This document shows, piece by piece, positions 31,001-34,510 of a stretch of DNA of 50,378 nt. The position numbers were made by a program, and so were the translations under genes. Under the pieces are notes generated by a model. It was not told the DNA's origin. It saw only the letters and a list, made by a program, of their open reading frames with translations, and made no database searches. The stretch is from CG-Epi1 sp964634895 (lineage in GTDB: Archaea > Thermoplasmatota > Poseidoniia > MGIII > CG-Epi1). Position 1 is the stretch's first letter, and each line of letters opens with the position of its first letter. The stretch is taken from NCBI GenBank assembly GCA_964634895.1, contig CAZWJS010000003.1:1-50378 (forward strand), written 5' to 3'.

Positions 31001-32448
31001 CTACTTTAGTCTCTAAGATTCAAGCAGCTAGGCCCCAGCAAGTTACAAAGATTATCAACATTCAAGATTCGGTTTCAGAACAACAGTCTTTCGGTGATTC
31101 TTCAAGTCACCCACCATATACTATGGAAGAGTTGTATTTAGTTTATAATGATGGTAGATTAATTGCCAGTGAGCATTCACGGGAGGCAAAGGTAGATTCA
31201 GATATAATGAGTAGTATGTTGACTGCAATTAATGACTTTGTAAAAGATTCTTTCCAGACTGAAGGTAACCTCGGAGCTATAGATTATGGAGAGAATAAGA
31301 TTATTCTTGAGAGAGGAGAAAATACAGTTATGGCAGCTGTTGTTTATGGCGAAGCAACTAGAGATCTTCGTTCAAAGATGGGTGGTGCTGTAATAGATCT
31401 TGAGGAGCAATTTGGTGAAGATTTAGCAGCTTGGGATGGAGATATAGATAAGTTGGCTGGAACCAAAGAAATTCTAGCTCCAATTATTGGTATGACTGAG
31501 GGAGTTACTAGAGATATGATAGAGGATTATTTGTCAATGCAAGAGGTTAGAATGAAATCTAGCTCTGACGATTACAAAGGTTTCTTAGAAGCTAAAGCTC
31601 ATATCAATAATTATTCTTCAACTACGATTAAAGATGTTATTCTAGGCCTTGATTATAACAAATCAAAAATCAAGTTAGTACAGGTTAATCCTAAATTCAA
31701 ATTTGATAATTTCAAGGTTAATATTGAAGAGATAAGGGGCTACAAAGATTTAGAAGTTTCCCTCTACTTTGAAGTTCTAGAGAAGAAGAATATAGGCCTT
31801 AATTTGAGATTAGATTATACTAATCCAAGAGGTGAAGGTTCCCAAGTTTCTTCAACAGCATGTGAAGGTATAACATTCAAGAGTTCTGTCAAAGAACCAA
31901 ATATGGATGATTTAGAATTTGAAGTTGAAGAAGAATCTAAACCCAAGCCAGTTGAAGTGCCTAGTGTAGTTGAAGAATCTGCGCCTGTTGAGACTGTTGG
32001 AGATGGTGTAGAGGTTCTTGAATCTGATGTCGAGGTTATGGATGTTGATATTGAAGAAGCACCAGCATTTGAAACAGTTGAGGATGAACCTGAAGAAGAA
32101 TCTGAAGAAACTGTGGAGGAAGAACCTGAAGAAGAGGAGGAACAAGAACCCGTTGATTTAGGAGAATCAGGTATGGATGATTTGTTGGGTAAATTAGGTG
32201 AATTAGGAGATGATGATGTACCCAAAGCAAAACCTGAAGAGGAAGAGAAGCCTGAGGACAAAAAAGGAATGGATGATTTACTTGGTAAACTTGATGAACT
32301 AGATTCAGATTCAAAGCCTGAAGCTAAACCGAATAAAGGTAAGAAATCAAAATCCAAAAAGAGTAAAAAATCTAAAGAATCAAAGGAAGAAAAGTCATCA
32401 GATGATGAGGAAATGGATGATTTGCTCAGCAAGTTAGATGAGTTGTAA
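10036..32448 (+). CDS. Giant cell-surface receptor-like protein: LamG/Ig-like ectodomain, one TM, cytoplasmic STAND-type ATPase
   Basis: About 7,470 residues from ATG 10036 (an in-frame TTG lies at 10024); ATG is preferred because a signal peptide starts there and ends near ESQA. Order: WD40/YVTN-like propellers (nt ~10130-11190, 11780-12410, 12965-13990) with FN3-like domains between; LamG-like domains at ~14236, 15001, 17637, 18810, 20537, 23341, 25622 and 27371; a DUF2341-like domain at ~16165; about 32 Ig/PKD-like repeats ending GNHTITF..KDN..LWS; TM at residues ~6496-6513. Inside the cell: Walker A GEPGVGKS (6638-6645), Walker B LFYDDLP (6680-6686), sensor-like VVTAREADW, SEGSP (6763-6767) and FPHDTW, a STAND/NB-ARC pattern. 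Next is a sensor-like domain (~7030-7140, LYLVYNDGRLIASE, DSDIMSSMLTAINDFVKDSF), then an acidic tail. A 100-N gap (12147-12246) makes the exact length uncertain. Ligand and output are unknown; receptor function is inferred. Confidence 0.9.
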   Translation: MRVFTSSFAVKIFILLSLFSISFLAGESQAQDPEWTYTFAGNAYDAELSSDGRYIVAGQNGGVVTLLDAHNNTHLWSYDTGTRNIYNVDISADGSYIVAGEWSNSSSAKIYLFDKNLTDDEPVWEYSTSSNHIHRLEISADGSTIAAISEDNNRNIFVFDVGSNTPLWSKTTEYRPSGLDISADGSYIYYTDRRDTEHQALRVHSKSSSTPIWIVNTGNVPCCYDPLDLKSLVSVSADGQSIAVAREDSIFLFDIDSVIPVWTYDYCPNINCEGSFRSVAISEDGTKIAAGHDSGKTLLFKSSSSTPSWISNSGGFGVELSGDGKYLIGNEWSCCTSSLWNTNSSTPIEEQEHSNYVVDMSLDGYHYIAIYSSQVRLYNNTLSSGLQVLPYSPSNGSSAANPANLKWLSSYKDNTSLKFNVYLDTNSNPTTVVASNLTVSNYTTSLLNQSLTYYWKIVGKGTNQTFSSEIFKLKPNTPPEVSLVSPKNSRRWYSTSSITVEWSGSDSDGDELTYNLYVDTCSSSCSSFVPSTLHTNTKSTTATISSLTNQSKYYWMVEATDGINKTTSSVWYFKIDQKQEDWRDGTGSGGSPTWVSVSGDGRFTLVGSEENNEKIMLFDYNEEDSEVWSLSMSRVIHVAMSRDGKYFAFATANGDSSTDYRLFVYKTNATDSTVNPVKMWEYDSNNYPRDLAISADGGTILYSXXXXXXXXXXXXXXXXXXXXXXXXXXXXXXXXXXILYFSKDSNVPLWSHNEQPDRIWYSTSMSDSGRVVAAGTNYEPYNIHMYTWSYAPSNFIFPLTPADDTLVTKNTTIHWAVDGEDAVDWKYDLYLSTNSSLPTVFAANLTDRNYKAVNLTPGATYYWKVVIKDGSDTVISSTVSQFTVQAVASVTLETPFVNYTRYVTSADLLWKGSDGLQYLVYMGTSAGDLDAQSTTWKTSNTLTLSGLSVNTTYYWKVRAFDGAGFVESPVRSFEITGNSGLWTHSTSSTFPTSVAISDDGNYSVVGYKDGKVKLFGKNNNTPLWTHDTESEIYSVDISSDGEYIVVGSKNDKAYLFRYNSSSYIWRYDIGNYVYSVAISSDGKYIAVGGKNDKLYLFEGTDGSPEWISDTLEGDVVAVSISSDGEYIAAGTDSSSYGYLYLFDKDDSEPVWLDDSLGVVSSLEINRDGTHIALASEDYTVYYYSISSSTSIWKYETGNKATAVSISKDGKFLVAGSQDKYVHYFNTSSSQPIWSALTGASISSLSMTPDGSSIAVASGDQLYFFNENSLMFIWRQDTIGDIQDVSITSDSSYVLLGDKDSSGDGLTKLYGSPYLKKAYINSTLGTIVKQYENVTFQGYADDSSNVTGYYWTSNIDGLLSTNLSFTTNSLSAGNHTITLQSQYSGYDTSTEEVGPQEDSSTQYIWRMDESSGTTVSDSSSSNFNANTHNSPSWVECKHGNCLEFDGSNDYVRSSSSISSVPTEFTVEMWVYLDSDPSSQKVLYESGRGLMHLYLQSNNKVQFRTYSGSYGYEYAYSTTALTTGVWYHIAATFSASNDQLKIYINGTVEDTESTNSAYTLYNYGCYESIGGYACWGSSSYFEGKIDEVHRTHSLKTNFASTNTVTIHRWSHPALVSLRVNGPPTITGTTITPITSQQYGWMSDTSSQDSNSRVSVYTKGYWPFEETAGSTTYDQTAYNHDMSLNSIVRTGSGKFGRAVDLEHDSDSYLRDYYVGRGEKWDEFTLEAWVKVESLSSPDKFIASGNSPVRFYLYLDSAGKVNFDFDKYNIGGSWSRVYLDSTGRIGINEWRHVAVTINATSGEAKIFIDGNLDTTKSFTVGSEGLLHSQCCTFYIGTSIDSRDYYNFDGKIDEVRLTKKELSPSEFILGALSSSNATFSALASDSDGSIANYTWISDVDGAFGYNSYLSINVTTKLSAGYHNITVKATDNEGYSVTSSATMIRIKTIPVVNITSITPNAAPTGTSVSLTATATDNDGSIATYQWSSDLDGIISTSKDFSLTSLSAGYHNITFRAKDVDGYWSYRAYEHVLITALKVSPDFGVQGSGFYDFDFSYKREITLSSATSIDNTTIEIVLDNSTFDYQYVDQTGKDIRFFDESLNTKFSYYIEEWNYNGTSKIWVRIPDSGTSNFYLVYGNDLVISESNGTNVFEFFDDFSDGSLDSTLWKGDTSKFTECNGYLYAGESCGSSGRNGYRLLSNEEWTGSYVMEVRVYIDYTNWGGFQAAGWHESTSNGLGVGFRYYEDYYSGWDDNGNEWNHDDPYADDWVTVTLFGPSAEGYGSVSYYNEADNTYYNRSIYNSGISGEEIALGEWQCDCWQNYTYRAWWDYIHVRNYDSTTYTIQIGNHTSANVVNNNITFKTTVADTNNLISNYTWISSKDGYIGNTSSFVVPSSSLTLGNHTISVKFKDSSGSWSGWSNFTYKVYKTPTVSSLEISAWMDDQGDRVFFNGTGSDTDGTIIGYRWSSSIDGVISTSASFNTTTLSPGNHTIYFHVKDNTTLWSSKSDRWLYINDQPIGTIVSVYPTLTYTNGTKGAEVDSDTRHMWRFNEGTGTSTSDDGSYGYTGYLNNGPSWVDGKQGKALNFDGNNDYVQSSSSTSSHGGEVSLEAWIYLDTDSSSQRCIIQWGTSPVGLCVNSDEKLYLKAYFNDGYAYLTGSTELSTNKWYHVAATISESNDLMKLYVDGVEDGSYSLGSDYDLYHWGWYTRIGSDCGWWSCYYFDGKIDEVRISTTVRTEFGEKDNITFNGSATDQSGYVAAYSWSSSIDGQLSTQANFTIHESNLSFGNHTITFKAQDETGAWSVPKTTNVVVRSFPYAKITSVEPWYVNIGTQVNFSATASAPDSANLTAYLWTSSIDGNLNTNLSFSTTNLSYGNHTITFMAKNSRGEWSQPYFANDGVSFVLVNDIPVASINDISPNPATKGEGRAPPVDQYTLGYWPFRESTGTETIDESGQNNNATLKGSQFESGIWDSSVYLDGDEDYIYVTEGDSISDLGENDFTIEAWIYPTRSMSSGTHSIIRNDGDYNLFVSNGYLKAEVWYDGTRYYAISTETQMSSTDTWYHLAAVWNAGDEEWTLYVNGNSQNDNSGDSDETLDDYNIWFGNSERNSDTGFKGNIDEVRISNTSRSSSSLLYYTTLQSTINFVGSGSDGDGTIEANQWKSSIEGSLSSSGNFSLSAANFTVEEHTVSYRVQDDDSVWSPWATTSLDVRSYPTAYILSIGPNSTSEGLSVTLKGNASDPDSSETFVIYRWWSSIDGWLGDSRNVTHSDWSPGNHTIFLQVKDNQGYWSMPVSGELFINDVPTSSIDSVTPNPAYHNNATYTSVTFNGTTIDADGSITTYYWNSSFEGVLGITSDFVLDVNNVRNGNHTITFQGKDNYGAWSPKITYYLIVLENPNASIASVSSTFVNQYATLWLNGSSSDNDGSVSNYSWISSIDGEIGNLEDISISTLTPGNHTITFKVKDDDGLWSTNATTNVEINAKPIVELIANIPTTVYGFSGSTSVQEADANTLGFWNLDETSGSQASDSSSSNKHGTLKNGPSWITGLYDNGLEFDGSDDYVELPELIPGDVFDVVTVEAWIKLQSEIDSGDDWVVFGSGKDGIFKLAINDDEEPFVYVKSSSFGTKTVTSDESLVAGYWYHLAAIYDSEEDIIQIYLNHELVANDTINTNFVLQRFATQQNSIGSSAGGSEDYFDGIIDEVRVSKVSRNTTDMVSRSDASYILAFASDSDDSIEEMEWKSSIDDLLSGSNWLMLKASDLQAGNHNITFRAKDPHGFWSNFVNFTLNVKMYPRASITSITPNSTDVGDTIGFNATSSDSDGNVVEYKWRSSKDGVLSTSENFTSSTLSAGYHRITYQVKDNEGLWSVVEVSEVFLNEVPMASIGSLSQHVAYKNNLTHYNIKFYGNVSDNDGSITHYYWNSSKDGVLSTDGNFTHNINTLSLGNHTITFQGRDNYTTWSPKVSSWLVVKAYPNATITSVSPRSTDEGNSVSFSGSGSDEDGTITGYEWTSGKDGLLSTNASFSTSDLSAGFHRIFFKVKDNDTLWSLPQSSNVFINDISVASISSIEPQIVYRNNLTYYNSSFYGNVSDNDGSITHYYWNSSKDGVLSTDGNFTHNINTLSLGNHTITFQGRDNYTTWSPKVSSWLVVKAYPNATITSISPSSISEGSTVSFSGSGSDEDGTITGYEWRSSKDGHLSTSSSFTLSNLSTGYHTIYFKVKDNDTLWSIAKSSGVFVNDIPTASITSFGSNVVYKNNLTVTSVTLNGSGSDNDGSITHYYWNSSKNGVLSTIGNFSLSLDTLSVGNHTISIQVRDNYTSWSTPVQSWLVVKAYPNATITSASPSFTNESDAVNFTGSGSDEDGTITDYEWHSSIDGLFGTLSNFTFETLSPGNHTIYFKVKDNDSLWSISDTTYVVVNGRPVVDIVATIPSIIFGYSGNNTLPESDSDTLGYWHFDDGSGTRADDSSSNSNHGTLKMTADWGSGLFGGGVELDGDEDYVLIPDMLGGSSVFSDVTLEAWVNLDSSVSDGEKMVIFSGGQDGFVEIGVNDDQYPYFKAKSGSFSWKTVTSNKTIEPGAWYHVSAVYSETDSYIKIYINRQLSGTNNLPDTFVLSRSLSAKNCIGAGTSGSSVCAINNLGGKIDEFRISTSIRDVNNYISLYDTTYLSATSYDFENLITDIEWESSIDGIISYDPSLLINATTLSAGNHTITFRAKDNYGFWSHDATTPLTVRHHPRSSINSISHYSTDENVLISFTGDASDTDGSVIAYEWHSSLDGVFSTDKNTENNTLSVGYHTISFKVKDDDGLWSITNSASLFINDIPEANISSQSRYVTYQNNYTHFNVNFYGNISDSDGSITHNYWNSSKDGVLSTSGNFTINVNSLSLGNHTITFQGRDNYTTWSPKVTTWLVVKAYPNATISSQSSYSINYGDSVAFVGNGSDGDGYITDYEWMSSRDGLISTESSFTNSSLSTGFHWISFKVKDNDTLWSREVTVPFSVNDVPVSVIDDINPHVSYKNNLTNYNISFSGSSYDKDGQVTSFYWNSSKDGVLGTSGNFTINVNTLSLGNHTITFQGADNGTAWSPKTYSWIVVKAYPNATITYVSDTFSNETTNVEFRSDGSDEDGYITDYRWYSSIDGLVSNLQNFNISTLSPGEHLIELKVKDNDSLWSLSDSINLTVNGKPIVEIVGSVPSVIYEFSGNNTIPLPNEDTLAFWSFNEQEGTKAYDSTENDYDITLQNGPFFTSGLFENAVELDGDNDYLYVPSLVSGVSVFSEVTLEAWIYLENPVASGEKATIFSGGNDGTLDIGINSNQQIYFRANSNSIGWITVTTNETIADDRWYHVAFVYSDQEDIVQIYINHELVADYDLQTTFELSFNSGFGNKIGSSLSGSNKFGGKIDEFRVTEGILTSDEFIRGHDLAYFVATSYDFEDSISNVFWYSSLDGFFTSGYWWQANSTTSEPFLSLGYHNISFRVQDNYGFWSDYALSSLFIKAHPQSSISNVSSYSFNYGTPLYLEGNAIDKDGDEDSVVAFEWISDIDGKISDNISTSSIILSPGNHNVSFKVKDVDGLWSITDTVTIFVNDIPVAFIEGVSPNPAYKYNETEQIISFIGVATDNDGEIVDYYWNSSIYGVIGREHDTSISADNLSVGNHTITYQVKDSFGTWSSNYTVNLIIYSNPIASIIDINPGFQAEDEPVKFEGMGSDEDGLIIDYRWYSSIDGLFGTLQIFNITDLSPGNHTISFQVKDDSGLWSDFDMSYVVINSRPSVELINSVPNLIYAFGPNQDLQLPDVYTVGYWHFDNNTGGKVKDSSFNNPSNDLTIQGNPVLVPGLFNNSLAFDGTVDSVATPELVKTGTKVFEEVTIEAWVYLDQNYVFDRDRVIFGGGQDGRLEIGISVNHEAYVTVYSDTLGTYQLFSENQINKLQWYHIAVVYSEQNDEIKIYINGEYDDSIIIPSQFELGRSALVNNCIGANSGCSGRNFIGLIDEIRITSSLLYPEQFLYRSDRAYISAIVVDYDSQITGGIWESDINGVLGTDLWLSKLATDLMPGLHNLTFRAVDEYGVWSLNATTQLYISTYPVVEELLIETAYDYPVNQELVYFNGTVGDYDGGNIVNYQWFSSIDGNLGDELNVIARLSNGTHEIRFRAQDDEGHWSAWNYSTYFVDAHPIAGGYSGTYEIYRGETIPITIEIGNFNNNNLTDEDIALLSSYQVELQINYTDSARNSELDNWSTQFLVQPIFNNSNLWVGYLSPSMEMETGLYQIRSRTIQDGSRITPWISLFNITISNNPPIINEVSFSNSTLQRNQEATLSLDIDDIELADNVSNLEVAVSYFDKDEDEWITGFFSEAYLNETTGKFDVDVLPPPDLKPGKYDLRLEVTDPDGEIVTVTQDNAFTIVNSKPVVEELLTEVDDYYNHGNSSFWLNVTGQDVDGEIFGYQWRSNIQGTLPCATDKCELDPATLAPGTHQITVYAEDEDGELSEEPLTFEVTIRDPVAEAAADATALDSLIAGDFNVLIIAGLVAFILIAGTLRLRNREEVFVEEEFEDVLPRDPVAAWLPPLEMNSHEEVLAEFFIKRRESYLAYPSNEEILDFLHNNRERYAISSYFEVPTSPSELLQEWALPPNLRYNVHLDDVRKSIVNTILDDTTGKNFVIFGEPGVGKSVIGFDVFDRLMDRMPVGRITTSSVGNVHEKFGIRLFYDDLPENSELIQVMQERKIKGLVVTAREADWRSLPKEFQDMFERLTVPLFPEEEMHNLASRMLGFSGLMYEPQALDKLAVFSEGSPIYVWSLIRELIHQDIKKLTLTYLNENSMKGMTNYVSLLLQQLLKEGGEYKSGGYHTLAAVNFLSTYMAEKTSHEIFFRAFAEQLSDKTKTVFDDEMDTMTFNHAMGYLSGEGSQVRFPHDTWADVLEGEGSMNPFRAEIQTIVQEFSDSGLFEEVKREAVPNAWETAVSRYEKSPSRQHEALLSLADTLFRNFGVKDLKKLGVDSDFVLEVATTYSHLPIAATLVSKIQAARPQQVTKIINIQDSVSEQQSFGDSSSHPPYTMEELYLVYNDGRLIASEHSREAKVDSDIMSSMLTAINDFVKDSFQTEGNLGAIDYGENKIILERGENTVMAAVVYGEATRDLRSKMGGAVIDLEEQFGEDLAAWDGDIDKLAGTKEILAPIIGMTEGVTRDMIEDYLSMQEVRMKSSSDDYKGFLEAKAHINNYSSTTIKDVILGLDYNKSKIKLVQVNPKFKFDNFKVNIEEIRGYKDLEVSLYFEVLEKKNIGLNLRLDYTNPRGEGSQVSSTACEGITFKSSVKEPNMDDLEFEVEEESKPKPVEVPSVVEESAPVETVGDGVEVLESDVEVMDVDIEEAPAFETVEDEPEEESEETVEEEPEEEEEQEPVDLGESGMDDLLGKLGELGDDDVPKAKPEEEEKPEDKKGMDDLLGKLDELDSDSKPEAKPNKGKKSKSKKSKKSKESKEEKSSDDEEMDDLLSKLDEL
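12147..12246. other. Assembly gap (100 N)
   Basis: Exactly 100 N lie inside the second propeller of the giant gene. The round number suggests a scaffolding placeholder rather than a measured length. The frame happens to stay open across it, and both flanks are propeller-like (ISADGGTILYS before, ILYFSKDSNVPLWSH after), so the gene very probably continues. Blades may be missing or the join may be chimeric. Confidence 0.97.
21715..21897 (+). repeat. 183-bp exact repeat, copy 1 (inside giant gene)
   Basis: By eye these 183 bases are identical to 22255-22437, exactly 540 bp downstream. Divergent bases bound both ends (t/c at 21714 versus 22254, c/t at 21898 versus 22438). Third-codon positions are also identical, so the copies arose by recent duplication or gene conversion. 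Confidence 0.9.
22255..22437 (+). repeat. 183-bp exact repeat, copy 2 (inside giant gene)
   Basis: Second copy of the exact repeat at 21715-21897. More diverged relatives with the same 540-bp spacing follow at ~22795, and another related pair lies at ~24535 and ~25075. A further ~45-bp match (from ~21979 and ~22519) shows that the following Ig unit was part of the same event. Confidence 0.9.
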
Positions 32449-32496
32449 TGATATACAGCTGCTCTTATCACCCCCTTTCTCTGATTCCTTAAACGA

Positions 32497-32573
32497 GGGC
32501 CCGTAGATCAGCCTGGAAGATCGCCTGCTTTGCAAGCAGGAGGCCTCGGGTTCAAATCCCGACGGGTCCACCA
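32497..32573 (+). tRNA. tRNA-Ala (anticodon TGC), 3' CCA encoded
   Basis: A full cloverleaf can be drawn. The acceptor is GGGCCCG with CGGGTCC (one G-T pair), the D stem is GATC/GATC, and the anticodon stem is CCTGC/GCAGG with loop TTTGCAA (anticodon TGC at 32531-32533). The T stem is TCGGG/CCCGA with loop TTCAAAT. Discriminator A is followed by an encoded CCA. No intron. It lies in the 168-bp spacer between the giant gene and the second subtilase, and T-runs follow its 3' end. I see no second copy of its 3' end nearby, so there is no sign of an integrated element using it. Confidence 0.97.
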
Positions 32574-32597
32574 TTTTTCTAAAGATATTTTTTTAAT
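32574..32597 (+). terminator. T-rich tract after tRNA-Ala; also TATA-like region for the subtilase
   Basis: Two T-runs (about 32574-32578 and 32588-32594) follow the CCA. Archaeal RNA polymerase terminates at such runs without needing a hairpin. The second run and the following AA lie 20-30 bp before the ATG at 32617 and could also act as a weak TATA-like element for a leaderless mRNA. Both readings come from position and composition only. Confidence 0.5.
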
Positions 32598-32616
32598 GGA
32601 TGACTAATACCATAAT

Positions 32617-34479
32617 ATGCGTGTATTAGTTGCTGTGATGGTTTCCATCATGCTTTGCCTTCAGCCTATGATTTCATTAGAAGATAAAAGTAATAATTAT
32701 GAGATTGTGTCTTTTTCTTCGCTACAAGAGTCTTCAGCACCTGATGAATGGTGGAAAGATACTAATATGGATAAAGACAAAAATCGTATGCATGATATGC
32801 TAGATATTGCCCTCGAGCAAGGCAAATACGTTGTTGATGGTAAGATTTCAGTATTAGTCGATTTTGATCATATGCCCACAGAGGCAGATGAACAATTATT
32901 GATTAATGAGGTTGGGTTTGAACCATCTTGGAGATTTCATCACATTCCTATAATTGCAGGTACTATTGAAACTGAACTACTTGACGAATTGTTAGAAGTA
33001 GAGGGAGTGGTTTTCTTGACTTTGAATGGTGAAATGAGGATAGCACTTGATAATGCAATTGGTATTCATCATGTTGATACAGTTTGGGATTATGGATATA
33101 CTGGTGAAGGAATAAGTGTGGCAATTATAGATACTGGGCTGGATCCAAATCATGTAGGTATTAATGATTTTGATGATGACCCTTCAACTTATGATCCTAA
33201 GATTGTAGCTTTTTATGATGCATTAGATGAAAGTAGTGATGATGGTAGTGGTGAAACTACACCATATGATGATCATGGACACGGCTCTCATTGTGCTGGG
33301 ATTACTGCAGGTACAGGAGCTGTGGATGAGGGGCCTTTGAGTGATGGTTCAACGCCTTGGAGAGGTGTTGCACCAAATGCTACTCTAGTTGGGGTAAAAG
33401 TCTTGGATGGGGGAGGAAGTGGTAGTTTTGCTGAAGTTATGAAAGGAATGGAATGGACGATTGATAATCAGATAAAGTACAATATCCGCTCAGCTTCAAT
33501 GTCCCTTGGAGGAGTATGGTTAATTGAGTTAACCCAAGAACAAGAAGAGCGAATTACAACACTTGCAAATGAAATGGTAGCTGCTGGAATATCATTGATG
33601 ATTGCAGCAGGCAATAGTGCAGCATATGGAACTATAGGAACTCCAGGAGCTGCTAAAGATGTTATTACAGTTGGAGCTACTGAGGATAGCAAAGACTTAG
33701 CAATTTATTCAAGCAAAGGACCAACTCATGAAGGCCAAATAAAACCAAATGTGGCAGCTATTGGTACTGCAGTAATGTCTGTGGAAGCTGAAGGTACAGG
33801 TGAAAACCCATCATATGATTCTAATGGATCTCCGAATGGTTACACATCTATGTCCGGGACTAGTATGGCAACACCGATGGTTGCAGGAATGGCAGTTCTT
33901 CTTCATCAAGCAAACCCAGATTTACAACCTTTAATGATTAGAACAATCCTTGAATCAACATCTGAATTTAAGTGGTTAAGCCATCCAGTTAGGCCTAACA
34001 ATGATTATGGCTGGGGCTTTGTTTTAATGGATACAGCTTTAGAAGAAGCAATAAAATATGATGCATCTCTTTCGATTAACATAAGTGCCGATACTTCTGT
34101 TATTTATTATGAAGGTAATGATACAGATGGTGGAAATGATACTGCCTCTCGATTTTTTGTACACGAAAATGAAAAATTATATTTTGATATTGAAGGCAAT
34201 GCTACAAATATACAATGGCGAAATATTCTAATAGAAGATATATGGCATAGTGTAGATTCTATATCTGAAATTGATGTTATGCAAACTCAGTTAGGTCCTG
34301 GAAATCACACAATATGGGTTCGGGCAGAAAGTTCAGAAGGTATTAGTTATCCAGTTACAGTTGCCTTGAATATAGGAGAGCCAGTTGAAGGTGAGACAGA
34401 AGACACACCCTCAGTGCCGTTTACATTTGTTGTATTTACTTCAATGATGATTGCTGTATTTAGATCCAAAAGAACATAA
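32617..34479 (+). CDS. Secreted, C-terminally anchored subtilisin-like serine protease (S8)
   Basis: 620 residues. There is a short N-terminal hydrophobic signal (MRVLVAVMVSIMLCLQPMIS), then an inhibitor-like prodomain (~55-135) with strands VDGKISVLVDF and ELLEVEGVVFLTLNGE. The S8 domain follows: catalytic Asp172 (VAIIDTGLDPNH), His222 (GHGSHCAG), oxyanion Asn333 (IAAGNSA) and Ser416 (GTSMATP). All four are present, so it should be active. After the protease come an Ig-like domain with the LGPGNHTIWVRAESSEG motif shared with the giant protein, and a C-terminal hydrophobic segment ending SKRT (VPFTFVVFTSMMIAVF), a likely membrane anchor. It degrades proteins outside the cell. It resembles the partial subtilase at the window start, so the giant gene is flanked by two such enzymes. 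Confidence 0.94.
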   Translation: MRVLVAVMVSIMLCLQPMISLEDKSNNYEIVSFSSLQESSAPDEWWKDTNMDKDKNRMHDMLDIALEQGKYVVDGKISVLVDFDHMPTEADEQLLINEVGFEPSWRFHHIPIIAGTIETELLDELLEVEGVVFLTLNGEMRIALDNAIGIHHVDTVWDYGYTGEGISVAIIDTGLDPNHVGINDFDDDPSTYDPKIVAFYDALDESSDDGSGETTPYDDHGHGSHCAGITAGTGAVDEGPLSDGSTPWRGVAPNATLVGVKVLDGGGSGSFAEVMKGMEWTIDNQIKYNIRSASMSLGGVWLIELTQEQEERITTLANEMVAAGISLMIAAGNSAAYGTIGTPGAAKDVITVGATEDSKDLAIYSSKGPTHEGQIKPNVAAIGTAVMSVEAEGTGENPSYDSNGSPNGYTSMSGTSMATPMVAGMAVLLHQANPDLQPLMIRTILESTSEFKWLSHPVRPNNDYGWGFVLMDTALEEAIKYDASLSINISADTSVIYYEGNDTDGGNDTASRFFVHENEKLYFDIEGNATNIQWRNILIEDIWHSVDSISEIDVMQTQLGPGNHTIWVRAESSEGISYPVTVALNIGEPVEGETEDTPSVPFTFVVFTSMMIAVFRSKRT

Positions 34480-34481
34480 TT

Positions 34482-34490
34482 GATATATAT
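34482..34490 (+). promoter_or_regulatory. TATA box of the ACT/Smr/LysE operon
   Basis: GATATATAT lies 21-29 bp before ATG 34511, the spacing expected for a leaderless or nearly leaderless archaeal transcript. Confidence 0.55.
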
Positions 34491-34510
34491 CCCCTTGGCA
34501 GGGAAATGTT

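Noticed and set aside
31815..32471. 218-codon minus-strand frame rich in Ser, overlapping the end of the giant gene
   Set aside because: It is the antisense of the acidic Glu/Asp/Lys tail; low complexity, no domain, and the plus-strand frame is clearly the gene.
32497..32573. tRNA-Ala as an integration site for a mobile element carrying the giant gene
   Set aside because: No duplicated tRNA 3' end, integrase or transposase is visible in the window, and base composition does not shift.
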